A stretch of 64,000 bases of DNA from contig JACRED010000008.1 in NCBI GenBank assembly GCA_016218415.1, positions 62,001 through 126,000 of the forward strand, read 5' to 3'. Below the pieces are notes generated by a model that saw only the letters and a list, made by a program, of their open reading frames with translations, did no database searches and was not told the DNA's origin. Shown here piece by piece: positions 19,580-28,197 of this stretch; the stretch's first letter is position 1, and each line of letters opens with the position of its first letter. Source of the stretch: Nitrosomonadales bacterium (GTDB lineage Bacteria; Pseudomonadota; Gammaproteobacteria; Burkholderiales; Gallionellaceae). Both the position numbers and the translations under genes were made by a program.

Positions 19580-19650
19580 GTGTGATCTCCCTTGATATTT
19601 TGATGCGAAATTTATGTAGCGATGCTAGCAAATCATCGGCTTTCCGCTCT

Positions 19651-19665
19651 GCGGCATAATGTCGC
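19651..19665. promoter_or_regulatory. RegA-like operator palindrome
   Basis: GCGGCATAATGTCGC fits the same GCGRCAWWWTGYCGC pattern found twice at 15674-15703. It lies 72 nt upstream of the outer-membrane barrel gene (start 19579, minus) and 76 nt upstream of lnt (plus). Confidence 0.55.
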
Positions 19666-19740
19666 ACCCATGCCGGAGGGTTGGCGGCAGGTGCGCGGAA
19701 TCGGTTATGCTGCGCGGGTTTGGCAACGGCAACGAAAGAG

Positions 19741-21375
19741 ATGAATTTCCTGAAAAAAGATACCAGCCTGGCCCTGATAGCGGGCGCGCTCTGCGTGTTC
19801 GGCTTCGCGCCGTTCGGCATTTTTCCGATACCGGTATTGGCGCTCGCCGTTCTGTTCGTGCTCTGGTCACGGGTCGCCACACCGCGTGCCGCCGCGCGGC
19901 TGGGGTTCATGTTCGGCCTGGGATTGTTCACGGCGGGCATAGGCTGGATCTACATCGCGATGCACGACTACGGCGGCATGCTGCTGTCGCTGTCGCTGCT
20001 GTCGGCGCTGCTGTTTGCGGCATTCTGGGCGCTGCTTCCCGCGCTGGCGGGCTTTGCGCATTTCTGTATCGCCGCGCCCAAGGCGCTGCGCTTCACGCTG
20101 GTCATGCCTGCCGTCTGGGTGTTGCTCGAATGGCTGCGCGGCTGGCTGGTCACCGGCTTTCCGTGGTTGACGCTGGGCTACGCGCACAGTGACAGCCCGC
20201 TGGCAGGCTACGCGCCGCTGTTCGGCGTGTACGGCGTATCGCTGGCGGCGGCGGTGAGCGCGGGGTTGCTGGCTTGGATATTCGATGTAGGAGCCGGCGC
20301 CTGCCCTGAGCCTGTCAAAGCGGCCCGCGAACAAAAGCCGGAATTTTCAAATCCCGTTCGGGCTGAGCCAGTCGAAGCCTCGGTGAATTTGCAGCAAGGC
20401 CCTTCGACAGGCTCAGGGCGAACGGCTTCTAATTTACCAATACTGATTGACCGGCGAGTGCGAGTGGTATTGTTGATATTGGCGGTAGTGTGGATTGCCG
20501 GCGCACTGCTGCGCACCATCGCCTGGACCCGGCCGCAAGGCGAACCGTTCAGCGTCGCGCTGGTACAGGGCAACATTCCGCAGAACCTCAAGTTCAAGGA
20601 AGACGCGCTGGTCGGCACGCTGGAAACCTACCGCCGCCTCGTGCAGCAAAACGACGCGCGCCTGACCGTGCTGCCGGAAACCGCGCTGCCGCTATTGCGC
20701 CACGAAGTGCCGCAAATGCTGGCTGAACAATTGCGCGACCATGCCAGAAAAAGCGGCGGCGACATCCTGATCGGCGCGTTCGAGCGCAGCAACGGCAGCT
20801 ACTACAACGGCGCGTTCACGCTGGGCTCGGCAGCGGAACAGCATTACCGCAAACAGCACCTGGTGCCGTTCGGCGAATTCATCCCGCTGCGTCCGCTGCT
20901 CGGCTGGTTCATCAACGGCGTGCTCGACATCCCGATGGGCGACCTCGCGCGCGGCGACGCTGTGCAGGCACCGCTGGAGATCGCCGGGCAGCGCGTCGCG
21001 GTGGACATCTGCTTCGAGGACGTGTTCGGCGAGGAGATCATCCGCACGCTGCCGCAGGCCACGCTGCTGGTGAACATCACCAACGACGCCTGGTACGGCG
21101 ATTCGCCCGTCGCCGCGCAGCACAACCAGATCGCCCAGTTCCGCGCGCTGGAAACCGGCCGCATGATGCTGCGCGCCACCAACACCGGCGTCACCTCCAT
21201 CATCGGCGCGGACGGCAAAGTGCTGCAACAACTGCCGCAACATGAGGAAGGCGTGCTGCTCGGTATGGCGCAAGGTTACGAAGGCACAACGCCCTATGTG
21301 CGCTGGGGCAATATGGCGGTGCTGCTGGCGCTGATCGCGATGCTGGCTACTGCATGGAGCAGGCGTGGCAGGTAA
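19741..21375 (+). CDS. lnt: Apolipoprotein N-acyltransferase
   Basis: 544 residues, slightly longer than usual. An N-terminal block of membrane segments (from LALIAGALCVFGFAPFG on) is followed by a nitrilase-type catalytic domain with LPETALPLL (Glu), HLVPFGEFIPLRPLLG and VDICFEDVFGEEI (Cys). It N-acylates lipoproteins at the inner membrane. Residues about 187-229 are an extra Pro/Ala-rich insert encoded by dispersed repeat units (20299-20426), placed in the linker between the membrane and catalytic parts. It normally follows ybeX; here it does not. Confidence 0.94.
   Translation: MNFLKKDTSLALIAGALCVFGFAPFGIFPIPVLALAVLFVLWSRVATPRAAARLGFMFGLGLFTAGIGWIYIAMHDYGGMLLSLSLLSALLFAAFWALLPALAGFAHFCIAAPKALRFTLVMPAVWVLLEWLRGWLVTGFPWLTLGYAHSDSPLAGYAPLFGVYGVSLAAAVSAGLLAWIFDVGAGACPEPVKAAREQKPEFSNPVRAEPVEASVNLQQGPSTGSGRTASNLPILIDRRVRVVLLILAVVWIAGALLRTIAWTRPQGEPFSVALVQGNIPQNLKFKEDALVGTLETYRRLVQQNDARLTVLPETALPLLRHEVPQMLAEQLRDHARKSGGDILIGAFERSNGSYYNGAFTLGSAAEQHYRKQHLVPFGEFIPLRPLLGWFINGVLDIPMGDLARGDAVQAPLEIAGQRVAVDICFEDVFGEEIIRTLPQATLLVNITNDAWYGDSPVAAQHNQIAQFRALETGRMMLRATNTGVTSIIGADGKVLQQLPQHEEGVLLGMAQGYEGTTPYVRWGNMAVLLALIAMLATAWSRRGR
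20299..20426. repeat. Dispersed repeat units inserted in frame in lnt
   Basis: Three related units: 20299-20328 (CCCTGAGCCTGTCAAAGCGG), 20353-20377 (CGTTCGGGCTGAGCC) and an inverted one at 20400-20426 (CCTTCGACAGGCTCAGGGCG). The second and third form an imperfect long hairpin. This is the common GTTCGCCCTGAGCCTGTCGAAG-type repeat of beta/gammaproteobacteria, and here it stays in frame. Confidence 0.85.
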
Positions 21376-21622
21376 CTGGGTTTGTTACCTGCTGCGCTGC
21401 GCCGACGACACACTCTACTGCGGCATCACCAACGACCTCGAGAAACGCATCGCCGCGCATAACGCCGGAACAGCGTCGAAATACACGCGCGTGCGCGTGC
21501 CGGTGGAACTTGCGTATGCCGAGCCATGCGCGGACAGATCGGCTGCCTCCAAGCGTGAGATGGAAATCAAGAATTTGTCGAGGGAGAAGAAGCTGATGTT
21601 AACCAAATCAAGTTTGAAATGA
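21365..21622 (+). CDS. GIY-YIG nuclease-family protein (YhbQ/UPF0213 type)
   Basis: 85 residues forming a stand-alone GIY-YIG fold: VCYLLRCADDTLYCGITNDLEKRI with the Y...GI pair, then HNAGTASKYTR and a conserved Glu region (REMEIKNLSREKK). These small proteins are putative structure-specific nucleases of unclear role. The start is GTG 21365, overlapping lnt by 11 nt. The last 15 bases overlap the convergent gene at 21608. Confidence 0.85.
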   Translation: MAGNWVCYLLRCADDTLYCGITNDLEKRIAAHNAGTASKYTRVRVPVELAYAEPCADRSAASKREMEIKNLSREKKLMLTKSSLK

Positions 21623-22495
21623 AGACAATGACCGAATGCCCTCTCTGTCAATCAGTACGCCGCTGACAGCACCATCTGCCTTTTTTGCCAAGACAAACTG
21701 CAGAGGGGGCGTCTCAGGTTGAGATATCCCAGCGACAAAAGGTACTTCTGTGTACATGCCGCTTGCTAATTGAACTGGAGTCTTACTGTGAAGTACACGA
21801 AGACCAATGCGCAGTTCTTCAACCTGACCACTTCGGCCATTGTTCACTATCTTCCAAAGCCCATCCGGTTCCGTGTAGGCAAGCGAGAAGCTGTGCTCAC
21901 CTGCGCCCTTGATGTGAGGATACAGCGCATCTCTGAACTCAGCACGATCTACCAATTTTCGAACAAACTCATCGAGAGTTAACGTCTGATCTCCGTACGA
22001 AATAGTTGATTGCAGGGGTGCTTCAATCTGTTCCTTGGTGCCATCTTCGAAGGCACAGACAAAGGTGCAGTCATACCTAAGAGTTGTAACAGCGAAGACA
22101 CCATTTGACTCCAGCGATGCGAGTAGCGGCCAGTCGGTTGCAATTGCCCGTTCGACAGTGAGAGTCTCAATTCCATAGAAGCTGGCCTTAACGATAGCCG
22201 GTTTGGTAAAGCCACTCTGTGATACCAGAATGAGTTTGTCGATTTCGAGGTTGTCGTGCTTGGCGCGCATCCTTTCCACCCAAGGTGTACCCGCAGGTCG
22301 ACTCCAACTTACCACCTCAATGCCTATCGCTACTTTGTAGTTCGCCGTGCGTGCAGTCACGAGCACGTCCACTTCGCGATTTTCTTGGGTAACCTTGTCG
22401 CGAAGCATCGCCGACTCGACTACGCTGGCGTGCCCAGCGAGGGTAGCGTTTAGCAGTGTGACAATGCGCTGAAAGGCGTTGGTTCGTTGAGGCAT
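21608..22495 (-). CDS. Hypothetical protein with a PD-(D/E)XK-like nuclease motif
   Basis: 295 residues of unknown family. Near the N-terminus ENREVDVLVTARTANYKVAIGIEVVSW has the D-x(n)-E-x-V spacing typical of restriction-endonuclease-like folds, followed by ERMRAKHDNLEIDKLILVSQ. The C-terminal half has no recognised domain. The gene is visibly AT-richer than its neighbours and sits between lnt and glyQ without a partner, so it looks like a transferred accessory gene, possibly a lone nuclease or defence factor. There is no clear ribosome-binding site at ATG 22495. Confidence 0.65.
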   Translation of the reverse strand: MPQRTNAFQRIVTLLNATLAGHASVVESAMLRDKVTQENREVDVLVTARTANYKVAIGIEVVSWSRPAGTPWVERMRAKHDNLEIDKLILVSQSGFTKPAIVKASFYGIETLTVERAIATDWPLLASLESNGVFAVTTLRYDCTFVCAFEDGTKEQIEAPLQSTISYGDQTLTLDEFVRKLVDRAEFRDALYPHIKGAGEHSFSLAYTEPDGLWKIVNNGRSGQVEELRIGLRVLHSKTPVQLASGMYTEVPFVAGISQPETPPLQFVLAKKADGAVSGVLIDREGIRSLSSFQT

Positions 22496-22722
22496 GCGCT
22501 CTGAAATCTAACAGTAAATAGGCTGACTCACTGGTCAGTGCGATTAAAAAAGAACCCAACCACATGTGCATGTTAGTACGGACATGTGCAAAAGTCTCTT
22601 ATTGGAAGGATTGCCCCTGTCTCACATGCATTCAGATTAGCCCATTAATTCCAATCAATGCCTAACAACCCGCCCGAAAACCAGTAAAATGCGCGTCTTT
22701 AGCAATTGCCGAAAACTGAATA

Positions 22723-23700
22723 ATGCAATCCGACATTTCATCCGCAAGCGGGCATGAGTCTGCACCGAAACTCAGCCAAGGGCTGAGTTTTCAGCAAATC
22801 ATCCTGACATTACAGAACTACTGGGACAAGCAGGGCTGCGCGTTGCTGCAACCTTACGACATGGAAGTCGGCGCGGGGACTTCGCACACGGCGACTTTCT
22901 TGCGCGCACTAGGTCCCGAGCCGTGGAAGGCTGCCTATGTTCAGCCTTCGCGCCGCCCCAAGGACGGTCGCTACGGCGAGAACCCGAACCGCTTGCAGCA
23001 CTATTACCAGTTCCAGGTGGTGCTGAAACCCGCGCCGGCCAACATTCTCGACCTGTATCTCGGTTCGCTGGAAGAACTGGGTTTCGACCTGAAAAAGAAT
23101 GATGTGCGCTTCGTCGAGGACGATTGGGAGAACCCGACGCTGGGCGCGTGGGGGCTGGGCTGGGAGGTGTGGCTGAACGGCATGGAGGTGACGCAGTTCA
23201 CCTATTTCCAGCAGGTCGGCGGTATCGACTGCAAGCCGATCACCGGCGAGATCACCTACGGGTTGGAGCGGCTGGCGATGTATTTGCAGGGTGTGGAGAA
23301 CGTGTTCGACCTGACCTGGACGCCGGGCGTGACTTACCGCGACGTGTATCACCAGAACGAGGTCGAGCAATCCACCTATAACTTCGAGCTCAGCGATGTG
23401 GAATTCCTGCTTGGTGCATTCGGCAGTTATGAGAAGCAGGCCAAACATTTGATGGAGCAACAGCTCGCACTGCCGGCCTACGAACAAGTGCTGAAGGCTG
23501 CACACAGTTTTAATTTGCTGGATGCGCGCGGTGCGATCTCGGTGACCGAGCGCGCGGCCTACATCGGGCGTATCCGCAACCTGGCGCGCAGTGTCGCGGC
23601 CTCTTATCTCGACAGCCGCGTGCGTCTCGGCTTTCCGATGGCGCCGAAGGAATGGGCTGATGAAGTGCTGGCGCAGATTGAAAAGAAGGTGGCGGTATGA
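22723..23700 (+). CDS. glyQ: Glycyl-tRNA synthetase alpha subunit
   Basis: 325 residues. The start region includes [20 protein letters not shown] and the signature [15 protein letters not shown], then [20 protein letters not shown] and the class II motif [11 protein letters not shown]. It forms the alpha2beta2 enzyme with glyS, and the alpha subunit carries the aminoacylation core. A 227-bp gap upstream holds a likely promoter (TAAAAT near 22684). It is separated from glyS by a 123-bp inverted-repeat element. Confidence 0.97.
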   Translation: MQSDISSASGHESAPKLSQGLSFQQIILTLQNYWDKQGCALLQPYDMEVGAGTSHTATFLRALGPEPWKAAYVQPSRRPKDGRYGENPNRLQHYYQFQVVLKPAPANILDLYLGSLEELGFDLKKNDVRFVEDDWENPTLGAWGLGWEVWLNGMEVTQFTYFQQVGGIDCKPITGEITYGLERLAMYLQGVENVFDLTWTPGVTYRDVYHQNEVEQSTYNFELSDVEFLLGAFGSYEKQAKHLMEQQLALPAYEQVLKAAHSFNLLDARGAISVTERAAYIGRIRNLARSVAASYLDSRVRLGFPMAPKEWADEVLAQIEKKVAV

Positions 23701-23717
23701 GCATGAATTTAATTGCC

Positions 23718-23840
23718 GTCATTCCCGCGCAGGCGGGAATCCAGACAGTAAACAAGCTCCGCGCAGCGGGCAACTTTTGCATACGTCCCGCGATGCGGGA
23801 ATCATTCATTCAACTGGATTCCCGCCTGCGCGGGAATGAC
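23718..23840. repeat. Inverted-repeat element (dRS3-like ends) between glyQ and glyS
   Basis: Two perfect 27-bp inverted copies (23718-23744 and 23814-23840) enclose 69 bp. Each contains ATTCCC-N8-GGGAAT, the dRS3 pattern known from Neisseria. An inner related half-palindrome, GTCCCGCGATGCGGGAAT, starts near 23785. The element resembles a small MITE. Its right end directly abuts the glyS ribosome-binding site (GAGG at 23841). Confidence 0.88.
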
Positions 23841-23851
23841 GAGGTTGCAGC

Positions 23852-25969
23852 ATGAGTGCCAAAAATTTACTGGTCGAACTGTTCGTCGAGGAACTGCCAC
23901 CGAAGTCTTTGAACAAGTTGGGCGACAGTTTTGCCGAGGTGTTGTCCGCGAGCCTGAAAGCGCAGGGGCTGGTGGCTGCCGATGTGGCAGTGACGGCCTA
24001 TGCATCGCCGCGCCGCCTGGGCGTGCATGTCGCCAACGTCGCCGCGCAGGCTGCCGACAAATCGGTTACCCAGAAGCTGATGCCGGTCGCGGTGGGGCTG
24101 GATGCGAACGGCCAAGCTACGCCGGCGTTGCTGAAGAAACTTGCCAGTATCGGTGCGGATGCGTCGGTAGTGCCGCAGCTGAAGCGCGCGATGGACGGCA
24201 AGGCGGAAGCGCTGTTCTACGACAGCGTGGTGAAGGGCGCGACGTTGGCGGAAGGTTTGCAGAAGGCACTGGAAGAAACGCTCGCCAAGCTGCCGATCGC
24301 CAAGGTGATGGCCTATCAGCTGGCCGATGGCTGGAGCAGCGTGAATTTCGTGCGTCCTGCGCACCGGCTGGCCGCGTTGCACGGTGCGGACGTGGTGCCG
24401 GTCAGCGTACTGGGCCTGAAGGCCGGTCGCGAGACGCTGGGTCACCGCTTCGAGGCCGCCGTGGACAAGGTGGTGCTGAAGGATGCCGACAGCTACGAAG
24501 CGCAGCTGGAAAACGAAGGCGCGGTGATCCCGAGTTTCGAGAAACGCCGCACCGAGATCGTCAAGCAGCTGGCCGTTGCGGCGGCGCATGAACATCTCAC
24601 GCCGATTGCGGACGAGGCGCTGCTGGACGAGGTGACCGCGCTGGTCGAGCGCCCCAATGTGCTGCTCGGCAAGTTCGAGACGGAGTTCCTCGAGGTGCCG
24701 CAGGAATGCCTGATCCTGACGATGAAGGCGAACCAGAAATATTTTCCGTTGCTGGACGCGAGCGGCAAGCTCACCAACAAGTTCCTGATCGTGTCCAATA
24801 TCCGCCCGGCAGACACCAGCCTGGTGGTCGGCGGCAACGAGCGCGTGGTACGTCCGCGCCTGGCCGACGCGAAATTCTTTTTCGACCAGGACCGCAAGAA
24901 GCCGCTGGAATCGCGCGTTGAAAAGCTCGGCAGCGTGGTGTACCACAACAAGCTGGGCTCGCAGTTGCAGCGCGTCGAGCGCATCGCCACACTGGCCGGC
25001 ACCATCGCGCGCCTGTTGAAAGCTGACAAGGCGGATGCGGAACTGGCGGCACGTTTGTCCAAGGCCGACCTGTTGACCGACATGGTCGGCGAGTTTCCGG
25101 AATTGCAGGGCATCATGGGGCGCTATTACGCGCTGCACGACGGCGAGAAACCGGAAGTGGCCGATGCGATCGAGGCGCACTACCGCCCGCGTTTTGCCGG
25201 GGACGCGCTGCCGCAGGGCAGCATTGCCTGCGCGCTGGCATTGGCCGACAAACTGGAGACGTTGGTCGGCATCTACGGCGTCGGCCAGGTACCCACCGGC
25301 GACAAGGACCCGTTCGGCCTGCGCCGCCAGGCCTTGGGCATCCTGCGCATCCTGATTGAAACGCCGCTGGACCTGCCGCTGGGCGCATTGCTCAAGACGG
25401 CTGCGGAGAATTTCCCCGACGGCATGTTGAGCGCGACCGTGGCGAAGGATGTCGAGGCCTTTATGCTGGATCGCCTGCGCGGTTATCTGCGCGACCGCGA
25501 TTTCGACGTGTCGCACATCGAAGCGGTGATCCATGTGCTGAACGGGCGGCTGCACGAAGCATTGCCGCGTCTGGAAGGCGTGCGCGCCTTTGCCGCGCTG
25601 GAGGTGGCGAAGGATCTGGCGGCCGCGAACAAGCGCGTGCAGAACATCATGCGCAAGAATCTTGAAGAACTCGGCGCCGATCTGCAGGGCGCAACGGTGA
25701 AATCCGCGCTGCTGAAAGAAGCTGCAGAACGCGATTTGCATCAAGCCATGCATGACATCACGCCGTTCGCTCAGGGTTATCTGGACAAGGGCGATTACGG
25801 GCAGAACCTGAAAGCGCTGGTCACGCTCAAGCCGTTCATCGACGACTTCTTCGAGAAAGTCATGGTGATGTGCGAGGACAGGGAGTTGCGCCTGAACCGC
25901 GCGGTGCTGCTGCAACAGCTCGGCAGGCTGATGAATCAGGCCGCCGACATTTCCAGGCTGGCATCATGA
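23852..25969 (+). CDS. glyS: Glycyl-tRNA synthetase beta subunit
   Basis: 705 residues, normal for GlyS. It has the start LLVELFVEELPPKSLNKLGDS, the conserved VPQECLILTMKANQKYFPLL segment, the HD-like middle region (DLLTDMVGEFPELQGIMGRYYA) and a C-terminal tRNA-binding DALR-type domain (NRAVLLQQLGRLMNQAADIS). It binds tRNA-Gly in the alpha2beta2 enzyme. GAGG at 23841-23844 is the likely ribosome-binding site. The stop overlaps gmhB (ATGA). Confidence 0.97.
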   Translation: MSAKNLLVELFVEELPPKSLNKLGDSFAEVLSASLKAQGLVAADVAVTAYASPRRLGVHVANVAAQAADKSVTQKLMPVAVGLDANGQATPALLKKLASIGADASVVPQLKRAMDGKAEALFYDSVVKGATLAEGLQKALEETLAKLPIAKVMAYQLADGWSSVNFVRPAHRLAALHGADVVPVSVLGLKAGRETLGHRFEAAVDKVVLKDADSYEAQLENEGAVIPSFEKRRTEIVKQLAVAAAHEHLTPIADEALLDEVTALVERPNVLLGKFETEFLEVPQECLILTMKANQKYFPLLDASGKLTNKFLIVSNIRPADTSLVVGGNERVVRPRLADAKFFFDQDRKKPLESRVEKLGSVVYHNKLGSQLQRVERIATLAGTIARLLKADKADAELAARLSKADLLTDMVGEFPELQGIMGRYYALHDGEKPEVADAIEAHYRPRFAGDALPQGSIACALALADKLETLVGIYGVGQVPTGDKDPFGLRRQALGILRILIETPLDLPLGALLKTAAENFPDGMLSATVAKDVEAFMLDRLRGYLRDRDFDVSHIEAVIHVLNGRLHEALPRLEGVRAFAALEVAKDLAAANKRVQNIMRKNLEELGADLQGATVKSALLKEAAERDLHQAMHDITPFAQGYLDKGDYGQNLKALVTLKPFIDDFFEKVMVMCEDRELRLNRAVLLQQLGRLMNQAADISRLAS

Positions 25970-26499
25970 AGCTCATCATCCTGGACCGCGACGGCGTGAT
26001 CAATTACGACTCAGACCAGTTCATCAAGAACCCCGAGGAGTGGAAGCCGATACCCGGCAGCCTGGAGGCGATCGCGCGCCTGAACCAGGACGGCTATCGC
26101 GTGGTGGTGGCGACCAACCAGTCGGGCATCGGGCGCGGGCTGTTCGACATGCCGATGCTGAACGCGATCCACGACAAGATGCACAAGGCCTGCGCGATGG
26201 CCGGCGCGCGCATCGACGCGGTGTTCTTTTGTCCGCACACCAGCGAAAACAATTGCGCATGCCGCAAACCGAAAAGCGGGATGATGGAAGAGATCGCGGC
26301 GCGTTATAACGTCAGCCTGAAGGATGTTCCCGCCGTGGGCGATTCGCTGCGCGACCTGCAATCTGCGGCAGCACTGGGCGCACAACCCTATCTGGTGCTC
26401 ACCGGCAAAGGCATGAAGACGCAAGCGGCGGGAGGCTTGCCGGAGGGAACGCGCACCTACCCCGATCTTGCCGCCGTGGTGGAGACGCTGTTGGCATGA
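25966..26499 (+). CDS. gmhB: D-glycero-beta-D-manno-heptose-1,7-bisphosphate 7-phosphatase
   Basis: 177 residues, a HAD-superfamily phosphatase of LPS heptose synthesis. The nucleophile motif is LDRDGVINYDSD, motif II ATNQSGIGRG, a zinc-binding loop CPHTSENNCACRKP and the Asp motif VGDSLRDLQSA. It starts at ATG 25966 inside the glyS stop (ATGA) and overlaps plsC by 4 nt. The apparent upstream extension to 25870 lies within glyS and is not real. Confidence 0.94.
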   Translation: MKLIILDRDGVINYDSDQFIKNPEEWKPIPGSLEAIARLNQDGYRVVVATNQSGIGRGLFDMPMLNAIHDKMHKACAMAGARIDAVFFCPHTSENNCACRKPKSGMMEEIAARYNVSLKDVPAVGDSLRDLQSAAALGAQPYLVLTGKGMKTQAAGGLPEGTRTYPDLAAVVETLLA

Positions 26500-27203
26500 C
26501 GCTCATTCGTTCGCTGGTCTTCTTCGTGGCGCAGCTGATCTGGGTGCCGATCTACGCGACGCTGATGCTGTTCACCTTTCCGCTAAAGCCGCTCACCCGC
26601 TACCGCCTGATCTCTGGTCTGGCCTACAGCATGATGTGGCTGCTGCGGGTGATCTGCGACATCCGCATGGAGGTGCGCGGCGCGGAAAATATCCCGAAGG
26701 AACCCTGCATCGTGTTGTGCAAACACCAGTCGGCGTGGGAGACGTTCGCGCTGCAAACGGTATTTCCGCCGCAGGTGTGGGTGCTGAAACGCGAATTGCT
26801 GTGGCTGCCGTTCTTCGGCTGGGGACTGGCATTGACCAGCCCTATCGCGATCGACCGCAGCGACGGCAAGGGCGCGATGAAGCAGTTGCTGAAGCAGGGC
26901 AAGGACAGGCTGGCGCAGGGATTCTGTGTGGTGATCTTTCCGGAAGGCACGCGCATTCCCTATGGCCAGCGCGGCAAATACAAGATCGGCGGCGCGCTGC
27001 TCGCCGCCAGCAGCGGTGTGCCCGTGGTTCCGGTGGCGCATAACGCCGGGCGGTTGTGGGGGCGCAACGCGTTCAGCAAGCATCCCGGACTGGTCACGAT
27101 GAGTATAGGCAAGCCCATCGCAACCCAGGGGCGCAAGGCCGACGAAATCAACGCAGAGGTCGAGGCGTGGATCGAGAACGAGATCCAGCAGCTGGAACAC
27201 TAG
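26496..27203 (+). CDS. plsC: 1-acyl-sn-glycerol-3-phosphate acyltransferase
   Basis: 235 residues with an N-terminal membrane segment (LIWVPIYATLMLFTF). Acyltransferase block I reads KHQSAWETFAL, with HX4E in place of the common HX4D; as I recall this is usual in betaproteobacterial homologues. Block III is FPEGTRIPYGQRG, followed by VPVVPVAHNAG. It makes phosphatidic acid at the inner membrane. It is coupled to gmhB and followed without a gap by the peptidase gene. Confidence 0.93.
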   Translation: MTLIRSLVFFVAQLIWVPIYATLMLFTFPLKPLTRYRLISGLAYSMMWLLRVICDIRMEVRGAENIPKEPCIVLCKHQSAWETFALQTVFPPQVWVLKRELLWLPFFGWGLALTSPIAIDRSDGKGAMKQLLKQGKDRLAQGFCVVIFPEGTRIPYGQRGKYKIGGALLAASSGVPVVPVAHNAGRLWGRNAFSKHPGLVTMSIGKPIATQGRKADEINAEVEAWIENEIQQLEH

Positions 27204-27944
27204 ATGCTGAAACAGCTGCGTAATCCGGTTCCCCTGCCAGACGTGGAGCAACGCGCCGCACTCCTCGCCGGCAAAAACATCTCCTACACCCTGAAGCGCA
27301 GCAGTAAACGCCGCAGCATAGGCCTGCGCATCGACGACAACGGGCTGACCGTCAGCGTGCCGCTGCGCGCTTCGGAAAGCTGGCTGCACAGCGTGTTGCA
27401 GGACAAGGCTCACTGGGTGGTGCAGAAGCTGGACGGCTGGCAATCGAGGCAGCGGCCGGTCATACAGTGGGCGCACGGGGAGCGCATTCCGTTCCGGGGT
27501 GAGGAGTTCGTCTTGCAGCTGACCCCCCGGGCGCGCGGCGCAGTCCCGCAATTGCACGGTGAGACCTTACATGTGCCGGTCGGCGCGGACGCGGAGGCGG
27601 CGCGTATCGAAAAGGCCGTGACGCTCTGGTACCGGAAAGAGGCGATGCGCGTGTTTGGGGAATGCGTGGCGTACTTTGCGCCGCTGATGAACGTCGCCCC
27701 GCGCGAAATCAAACTGACCTCGGCCACCACGCAGTGGGGGAGTTGCACCGTGCACGGCGTGGTGCGGCTGAACTGGCAGCTGGTGAAGATGCAGCTGCAC
27801 CTGATCGACTACGTGGTGGTGCATGAGCTGGCGCATCTGGTCGAGATGAATCACTCCCCGGCTTTCTGGAGCGTGGTGGAAAGGGTGTGCCCGGACTACA
27901 AGCAGCATCGTGCGGAATTGCGCAGTTACGGGGTCGCCGAGTAG
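27204..27944 (+). CDS. YgjP-like (DUF45/WLM) metallopeptidase
   Basis: 246 residues with the zinc motif HELAHLVEMNHSPAFW (HExxH plus a downstream His), preceded by TTQWGSCTVHGVVRLNWQLVKM, the standard DUF45 block. The N-terminal beta-rich part (SIGLRIDDNGLTVSVPL) is also typical. The role is unknown, probably a cytoplasmic protease of the SprT/WLM type. ATG 27204 follows the plsC stop directly, giving tight coupling. Confidence 0.88.
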   Translation: MLKQLRNPVPLPDVEQRAALLAGKNISYTLKRSSKRRSIGLRIDDNGLTVSVPLRASESWLHSVLQDKAHWVVQKLDGWQSRQRPVIQWAHGERIPFRGEEFVLQLTPRARGAVPQLHGETLHVPVGADAEAARIEKAVTLWYRKEAMRVFGECVAYFAPLMNVAPREIKLTSATTQWGSCTVHGVVRLNWQLVKMQLHLIDYVVVHELAHLVEMNHSPAFWSVVERVCPDYKQHRAELRSYGVAE

Positions 27945-27959
27945 CGGTGGTTTTACCCT

Positions 27960-27974
27960 GCGACAATATGACGC
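27960..27974. promoter_or_regulatory. RegA-like palindrome upstream of lptM-lysA
   Basis: GCGACAATATGACGC differs at one position from the GCGRCAWWWTGYCGC pattern of 15674-15703. The following GCATTCCC is also shared with the 15689-15703 site. It is 224 nt upstream of lptM, so its target is unclear. Confidence 0.4.
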
Positions 27975-28010
27975 ATTCCCAAACGGCGGATTCGGCTTTA
28001 GAGTTCGTCT

Positions 28011-28077
28011 TGCCAGGCGGACAGGGCGCATCTTGCAGTAGTCTCCTCCCGGACAAAAGAACACCTTCCGCCTGGCA
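28011..28077. other. Long-range inverted repeat upstream of lptM
   Basis: Perfect 11-bp arms TGCCAGGCGGA (28011-28021) and TCCGCCTGGCA (28067-28077) enclose a 45-nt loop. It matches no riboswitch or small RNA that I know. It could be a structured leader or a small RNA. Confidence 0.35.
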
Positions 28078-28161
28078 TCTTCCAAAATAAGCTTTTCTTC
28101 TGATCCACTCTGCGCCGGTTCGGTGAGGCGTGACCGAGACAACTATTCCCTTCTCCTGGCA

Positions 28162-28167
28162 TATAAT
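28162..28167 (+). promoter_or_regulatory. -10 element of the lptM-lysA promoter
   Basis: A perfect TATAAT 31 nt upstream of the lptM start, with no good -35 at 17 bp. The remainder of the gap 27945-28197 holds only the palindrome and inverted repeat listed separately. Confidence 0.5.
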
Positions 28168-28197
28168 CCGGCGGGTTAAATTATTGCAGGTGCAACC

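Noticed and set aside
23867..25915. 682-codon minus-strand open frame across glyS
   Set aside because: It is antisense to glyS, Gln/His/Arg-rich and without domains.
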